This document shows, one piece after another, positions 40,847 to 45,154 of a stretch of 45,154 nucleotides of DNA. Below the pieces are notes generated by a model that saw only the letters and a list, made by a program, of their open reading frames with translations, had not been told where the DNA came from and searched no databases. The DNA is taken from the NCBI GenBank assembly GCA_947630005.1, contig CANRGB010000008.1, positions 1 to 45,154 on the forward strand. Reading direction: 5' to 3'. This DNA comes from an uncultured Lachnospiraceae bacterium (GTDB lineage Bacteria > Bacillota > Clostridia > Lachnospirales > Lachnospiraceae). The position numbers and the translations under genes are program-made. The first letter of the stretch is position 1. Every line of letters begins with the position of its first letter.

Positions 40847-41806
40847 TCATGACCCTGCGGTCATGATTCTGCCGTAAATCTCCGGCAGGGGGGCCGTAAA
40901 ACATCTGCCGGACAGATAGGAAAACGTTCCTTCCAGAGGCGGAAATTCCAGGCGGTACGCGTGCAGCAGCTGATGTTTTACCCCGTAAGAACGGCGGAGG
41001 CGGCTGTTCATCTCCGGATCCCCGTACTTCGGATCCCCCAGAACCGGATGACCGATCGACGCGAGATGGGCGCGGATCTGATGGCTGCGCCCTGTGATCA
41101 GCAGGACCTCCAGCTCCGTACAGCCGTTCGCACAGGCGGCCGCCCTGTATCTGGTCTCGATCGGAAGCGCGTCCCCGGCCGGATGGTCGGAGACTGCCGC
41201 TTTGTTTGTCCTGCGGTCTTTGTACAGATATCCTTTCAGATGATGCTCCCCGCGCAGTTCTCCTTTTACGATGCAGCGGTAATATTTATGTATGCGCCGC
41301 TCCTTCAGCAGACGGCTCATTTCCTGCAGCCCCGCAAGACTTTTCCCGCAGATCACGATGCCGCTCGTGTTGCGGTCAAGACGGTTGCAGACGGACGGAC
41401 GGAACGTGGTGAGCTGATCTTCTGTCAGAGATCCGGAATCCAGCAGATAGGTGATCAGATATTCGACCAGGGAAGGCTCTGTCTCATCGGCGCGCTGCGA
41501 GAGCATTCCGGCCGGCTTGCTGACCAGCAGGATATGCTCGTCCTCATAGAGGATCGAAAGCGGCGCTTTCACTCTCCTGAAATCCGCGGTGTGAAATTTA
41601 GCCGCCGTTTCGTCCGAAAAAAACAGCCGGACCTCATCGCCCGGGGCGAGCAGTTCCTTCCCGGATGCCTTTCGGCCGTTTAAGGTAATATTCTTTTTCC
41701 GGAGCATTTTGTAAATAAAGCTTACGGGCGCCTCATTCAGGTATTTCGCAAGAAGCTTGTCAAAACGCTGGCCGGCTTCATTCGCGGTGATTGTCAGTGT
41801 GATCAT
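40847..41806 (-). CDS. RluA-family pseudouridine synthase, RluC-like
   Basis: This 319-residue protein has an N-terminal S4 domain (about 12-75) and the RluA catalytic domain with the active Asp in VCNRLDRNTSG and the GRSHQIRAHLASIGHPVLGDPKYGD segment. It probably modifies 23S rRNA. It is the second RluA-type enzyme in the window, and the NRLD form of the motif differs from HRID in the other. The ribosome site is weak (GGGGAA). Confidence 0.93.
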   Translation of the reverse strand: MITLTITANEAGQRFDKLLAKYLNEAPVSFIYKMLRKKNITLNGRKASGKELLAPGDEVRLFFSDETAAKFHTADFRRVKAPLSILYEDEHILLVSKPAGMLSQRADETEPSLVEYLITYLLDSGSLTEDQLTTFRPSVCNRLDRNTSGIVICGKSLAGLQEMSRLLKERRIHKYYRCIVKGELRGEHHLKGYLYKDRRTNKAAVSDHPAGDALPIETRYRAAACANGCTELEVLLITGRSHQIRAHLASIGHPVLGDPKYGDPEMNSRLRRSYGVKHQLLHAYRLEFPPLEGTFSYLSGRCFTAPLPEIYGRIMTAGS

Positions 41807-41946
41807 TTAAGTTCCCCATTTCCGGTGTTTCAAACCGTGATATCATGTTTGCAGGCGGTTCGCCTCGTGATTTGATTTTCCGGTCTTTCGCTTCCGGAAC
41901 CGCATGCCGGGCCGCGTCAGACGCGGATAAAAGTCCCGGAAACAAA

Positions 41947-42555
41947 TCAGAGCGAGATTGCGAACAGTGTATGCAGGATCAGCTCCTCGCGCGACAGTTC
42001 AGGATACCGCTCATCCGGCGAAAACTCGATTCCTTCCCTGTATTTTTCCTGATTTTCCCGGATATGTCCGACTCTCTGGAGATACGGCTTCAGCTCTTTG
42101 AACATTTTGACCTGCGCGGACGGAAAACCGTTCACGGTCAGGATCCGGGAAATATGCTTTTCAATATAAGCGGCGTCCGTCTTCTGATCCGGCGTGTAGC
42201 AGACTACCTGGTCTCCGCAGACGATCAGCGCGTCCACCGGCGTGTTGTGTTCATATGCGGTAAACACAAGTTCGTTTGCCGAGACGAGATCTCCCGCGGC
42301 CTTTTGGGTCTGCGCAAGAAGTTCTTCCGGCACCGGCTTCTGCATCAGGATCATGATCAGGCCGACCAGCGATTTACAGGCCGGGAGACAGCCGAGGATC
42401 GCGATGAGCGTCAGCCAGTTCAGCCTGCTTTTTGTCACGGTAAGTCCGATCATATAGAGACCGAGCGGCAGCGCGAACATGGCGGCGGTAATCAGAAATC
42501 TGCGTTTTTTTTCATACCGGATATAGCCGGCGGCGCCTTTTTTCACTCTCTTCAT
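41947..42555 (-). CDS. Membrane protein of unknown function next to YgiQ
   Basis: This 202-residue protein has a very basic N-terminus, two hydrophobic segments (about 20-42 and 47-68), and a soluble C-terminal domain of about 130 residues (ELVFTAYEHNTPVDALIVCGDQVVCY near its start). I do not recognise the family. AAAGGA precedes the ATG, and it begins four bases after the YgiQ-like gene, so the two are surely co-transcribed. Confidence 0.75.
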   Translation of the reverse strand: MKRVKKGAAGYIRYEKKRRFLITAAMFALPLGLYMIGLTVTKSRLNWLTLIAILGCLPACKSLVGLIMILMQKPVPEELLAQTQKAAGDLVSANELVFTAYEHNTPVDALIVCGDQVVCYTPDQKTDAAYIEKHISRILTVNGFPSAQVKMFKELKPYLQRVGHIRENQEKYREGIEFSPDERYPELSREELILHTLFAISL

Positions 42556-42559
42556 CTGC

Positions 42560-44437
42560 TTATCCTTTCTTTTTGTGTATATTGCGGATTGTCTTCTTCG
42601 GTTTTTTCTCTCCCGCCCTGCTTTGTTTCACGGACTGCGCACCGCGCGCGGGCCGCACCAGGCATTTCGGGCCATAACCGATCAGATCCTCTCTGCCGGC
42701 CATCCGCAGCGCTTCCCGCACCAGATCCTGATTTTCAGGCCTGCGGTACTGGATCAGCGCTCTCTGCATCGCCTTGTGATGCGGATTTTTCGGCACATAG
42801 ACCGGGCTCATCGTCCGCGGATCGAGACCGGTATAATACATGCAGGTCGAGAGCGTCGACGGGGTCGGATAAAAATCCTGCACCTGCTCCGGCATGCAGC
42901 CGGAATCGCGCAGATAACAGGCAAGCTCGACCGCTTCCTTCATGGAACAGCCCGGATGCGAGGACATCAGATACGGCACGAGGAACTGATTCATTCCAAG
43001 GTCCTGATTCAACTGTCTGTATTTTTCGGTAAATTTCCGGTAGACGCTGTGTTTCGGCTTTCCCATCAGCGCAAGTACGCGGTCGGAAACGTGTTCCGGG
43101 GCGACTTTGAGCTGACCGCTGATATGATACCGGACAAGTTCCCGGAAAAATTCGTCCGACGGATCCTGCATCAGATAGTCAAACCGGATCCCGGAACGGA
43201 TAAACACCTTTTTCACGCCGGGGATCTTCCGCAGTTTCCGCAGCAGGGACACATAATCGCGGTGATCCGCCGTCAGATTTCTGCAGGGCTCCGGAAACAG
43301 GCACTGCCTGTCGCGGCATACGCCGTGCTCCAGCTGTTTCCGGCAGGACGGCTGGCGGAAATTCGCGGTCGGACCGCCGACATCATGAATATATCCTTTG
43401 AAGTCCGGATCTTCCGTCATTTGGCGCGCTTCCGCGAGCAGGGATTCATGGCTGCGCGTCTGGATAATCCTCCCCTGATGAAACGTCAGCGCGCAGAAAC
43501 TGCAGCCGCCGAAGCAGCCGCGGCTGCTGATCAGACTGAATTTCACTTCCGCGAACGCGGGAATTCCGCCCGCCTCATCATAGGAAGGGTGCCAGGTCCG
43601 GCAGTATGGGAGCGCGTAGATGTCGTCCATCTCCTGCTGGCTGAGCGGCTTTGCCGGAGGATTCTGCACAACGTACACCGTGCCGTAAGGCTCCGCGAGC
43701 CGTCTGCCGTTAAACGGATCGGTATTGCGGTACTGCATGTAAAAACTTTCCGCGCAGGCTTTTTTGTCGGTGCGTATCGTCTCATAATCCGGCAGCAGTC
43801 CGCAGTCACTGACCGCTTCCGGCCGCTTTGTTTTGAAGCAGGTTCCGGGTATGAACGTGATATCCTGCACCGGGATTTGGGCGTCCAGCGCGTCCGCGAT
43901 TTCGACGATGGAGCGTTCTCCCATCCCGTAGGAGATCAGATCCGCGCCGCAGTCCATCAAAACGGAGCGCCTGACGCTGTCCGACCAGTAGTCATAATGC
44001 GCCATGCGCCGGAGGCTTGCCTCGATTCCGCCCGCGATGATCGGTACGTCGCGGTATGCCTGCCGGATCAGATTACAGTAGACAATGACCGCGCGGTCGG
44101 GCCGTTTTCCCATCACGCCGCCCGGTGTGTAGCTGTCTTTCTGGCGTCGTTTTTTCGAGACCGCGTAATGGTTCACCATGGAATCCATATTCCCGGCGGT
44201 CACAAGAAAGCCAAGTCTCGGCCGCCCGAGCACGGTTATGCTTTCGGCCGTCCGCCAGTCGGGCTGCGCGATAATCCCGACCGTATAACCGCGGGATTCG
44301 AGCACGCGGCTGATCACCGCGTGGCCGAAGGAAGGATGATCCACATAGGCGTCCCCGATCACGTAGACAAAATCAAGCTGTGAGATCCCGCGTCTCTCCA
44401 TATCTTCGCGGCTCACCGGCAAAAATTCTCTGTTCAT
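42560..44437 (-). CDS. YgiQ-family radical SAM protein
   Basis: This 625-residue protein has a B12-binding-like N-terminal region ([20 protein letters not shown]), the radical SAM motif [20 protein letters not shown], and the YgiQ-type C-terminal half with [19 protein letters not shown] and [19 protein letters not shown]. The very C-terminus is lysine- and arginine-rich. The reaction is unknown. A TTGACA promoter-like sequence lies just upstream. Confidence 0.93.
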   Translation of the reverse strand: MNREFLPVSREDMERRGISQLDFVYVIGDAYVDHPSFGHAVISRVLESRGYTVGIIAQPDWRTAESITVLGRPRLGFLVTAGNMDSMVNHYAVSKKRRQKDSYTPGGVMGKRPDRAVIVYCNLIRQAYRDVPIIAGGIEASLRRMAHYDYWSDSVRRSVLMDCGADLISYGMGERSIVEIADALDAQIPVQDITFIPGTCFKTKRPEAVSDCGLLPDYETIRTDKKACAESFYMQYRNTDPFNGRRLAEPYGTVYVVQNPPAKPLSQQEMDDIYALPYCRTWHPSYDEAGGIPAFAEVKFSLISSRGCFGGCSFCALTFHQGRIIQTRSHESLLAEARQMTEDPDFKGYIHDVGGPTANFRQPSCRKQLEHGVCRDRQCLFPEPCRNLTADHRDYVSLLRKLRKIPGVKKVFIRSGIRFDYLMQDPSDEFFRELVRYHISGQLKVAPEHVSDRVLALMGKPKHSVYRKFTEKYRQLNQDLGMNQFLVPYLMSSHPGCSMKEAVELACYLRDSGCMPEQVQDFYPTPSTLSTCMYYTGLDPRTMSPVYVPKNPHHKAMQRALIQYRRPENQDLVREALRMAGREDLIGYGPKCLVRPARGAQSVKQSRAGEKKPKKTIRNIHKKKG

Positions 44438-44451
44438 GCGCTTCTCCGTAA

Positions 44452-44479
44452 ATTATCATTTTCTCATATCCGTTGTCAA
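44452..44479 (-). promoter_or_regulatory. Possible promoter of the YgiQ-like gene
   Basis: On the minus strand TTGACA (44479-44474) and GATAAT (44457-44452) are 16 bases apart. The -10 is so close to the ATG that the leader would be only about eight bases, which weakens the call. Confidence 0.45.
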
Positions 44480-44503
44480 AAGCCGCCGGGAATCCGCAGC
44501 CGC

Positions 44504-45154
44504 TCAGATCAGAGTTTCATAGGTATGGTTCAGGACGTCCTCAAACGTCCGTATGTAATAATCCGCCATCTCCCGGATTTTTTCCGTCTGATCTTCGGCG
44601 CTTTTGTCCGCCACGGCGCAGACTTTCATGCCCGCGCTGCGTCCCGCGAGGATCCCCATCGGCACATCTTCAAACACCAGACAGTCTGCCGGGGCCGTCC
44701 CGAGAGATTCCGCCACGCTCAGATAAATATCCGGGGCCGGTTTTCCCTTTGCCACGTCGCAGGCAGTGCGGATGCAGTCGAAATACTGCCGCACGCCGTT
44801 CGCGTCAAGGCTGGCATTGATCAGCTCATGGCTGTTGCTGCTCGCGATGCCAATCCTGATCCCCTGTCCCCGCAGCTGTTTTAAAAGCCTGTCCGCGCCT
44901 TTTTTCAGCGGCACTTCGTGCGCGTACTTATCATACGCCATTTCATTCCAGTCCTGCTTGATCTCCTCAACGGTCATCGGCAGGCTGAATTTCTCCTTGA
45001 AATAGACGGCGGTCTCGGTAAATCCCATCCCCTCGATTTCTCTCTGAAGATTCGGCGGAAGTTCATATCCGTATCTTCCCAGATATTCGATATCGATCGC
45101 CTTCCACATCCACATGGAATCCATCAGCGTCCCGTCAAGATCAAATATCACGGC
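44504..45154 (-). CDS. HAD-family phosphatase, beta-phosphoglucomutase-like, 5' end missing
   Basis: The visible 216 residues begin AVIFDLDGTLMDS, HAD motif I with its nucleophilic Asp; the true start is a few codons beyond the window edge. Motif II is in GIASSNSHE, motif III lysine in KGKPAPDIYLS, and motif IV in CLVFEDVPMGILAGRSAGM. A helical cap lies between motifs I and II. Such enzymes dephosphorylate or isomerise sugar phosphates; the substrate cannot be read from sequence. Confidence 0.93.
   Translation of the reverse strand, partial: AVIFDLDGTLMDSMWMWKAIDIEYLGRYGYELPPNLQREIEGMGFTETAVYFKEKFSLPMTVEEIKQDWNEMAYDKYAHEVPLKKGADRLLKQLRGQGIRIGIASSNSHELINASLDANGVRQYFDCIRTACDVAKGKPAPDIYLSVAESLGTAPADCLVFEDVPMGILAGRSAGMKVCAVADKSAEDQTEKIREMADYYIRTFEDVLNHTYETLI

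Noticed and set aside
41845-43032. 395-codon plus-strand open frame
   Set aside because: It mostly lies opposite the unknown membrane protein and YgiQ genes; no ribosome site or family match.
42575-44383. 602-codon plus-strand open frame
   Set aside because: It is antisense to the YgiQ-like gene, which has all the expected motifs; the composition is that of a GC-rich shadow frame.
1-45154. CRISPR array, tRNA, rRNA or insertion sequence
   Set aside because: I saw no regularly spaced direct repeats, no cloverleaf-like sequence, and no transposase motifs.

Overview
The window looks like a chromosomal segment of a moderately GC-rich member of the Clostridia, most likely Lachnospiraceae. The evidence is gene content and order (rSAM pair, RNase E/G, L21-Prp-L27, Obg, YhbY, NadD, YqeK, RsfS; mreBCD-PBP2-minCDE-rodA; a division cluster around sepF), the L27 with a cleavable N-terminal extension plus its protease Prp, strong AGGAGG-type ribosome sites, and frequent TTG or GTG starts. 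This placement is inferred from remembered gene order, not from a database search. I saw no rRNA, tRNA, CRISPR array, insertion sequence or prophage. Most of the window is housekeeping DNA.

Layout. 1-702 (+): the tail of an ABC transporter permease and a small membrane zinc-ribbon protein. 1109-10483 (+): two radical-SAM-associated genes and RNase E/G, then a consensus promoter and L21 leader driving rplU-prp-rpmA, then obgE, yhbY, nadD, yqeK, rsfS and an SseB-family gene. 10559-14952: lexA (-) with a likely autoregulatory operator, a secreted DUF1002 protein (+), and a tyrosine recombinase (+) preceded by a second LexA-like dyad. 15004-22037 (-): dtd, an RluA-type pseudouridine synthase, lspA, aroB, an S4 RNA-binding protein, sepF, yggS and an HlyD-like membrane protein. 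22263-22472 (+): a small DUF378 membrane protein. 22783-23202 (-): a small P-loop protein with its own promoter.

23282-33967 (-) is a cell-shape and division cluster. Read in transcription order it is radC, mreB, mreC, mreD, PBP2, minC, minD, minE, rodA, methylglyoxal synthase and a D,D-carboxypeptidase. It combines the elongasome (MreBCD, PBP2, RodA), the Min system that places the division septum, and a peptidoglycan-trimming enzyme. 34296-39479 (-) is a partial histidine operon (hisZ-hisG-hisD-hisB-hisIE) with a consensus promoter overlapping the end of recU. 39620-45154 (-) holds recU, a flavin reductase-rubredoxin fusion, a second RluA-type enzyme, an unknown membrane protein, a YgiQ radical SAM protein and a HAD phosphatase cut by the window edge.

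I did not find a convincing new multi-gene system. The observations most worth following are local: a degenerate HisF-like domain fused in front of HisI-HisE; a methylglyoxal synthase with Glu where the catalytic Asp is expected; a roughly 250-residue insertion in PBP2; a hairpin-rich dispersed repeat that also supplies the C-terminus of a pseudouridine synthase; and paired AAAC-N4-GTTT dyads suggesting that a recombinase shares LexA control.
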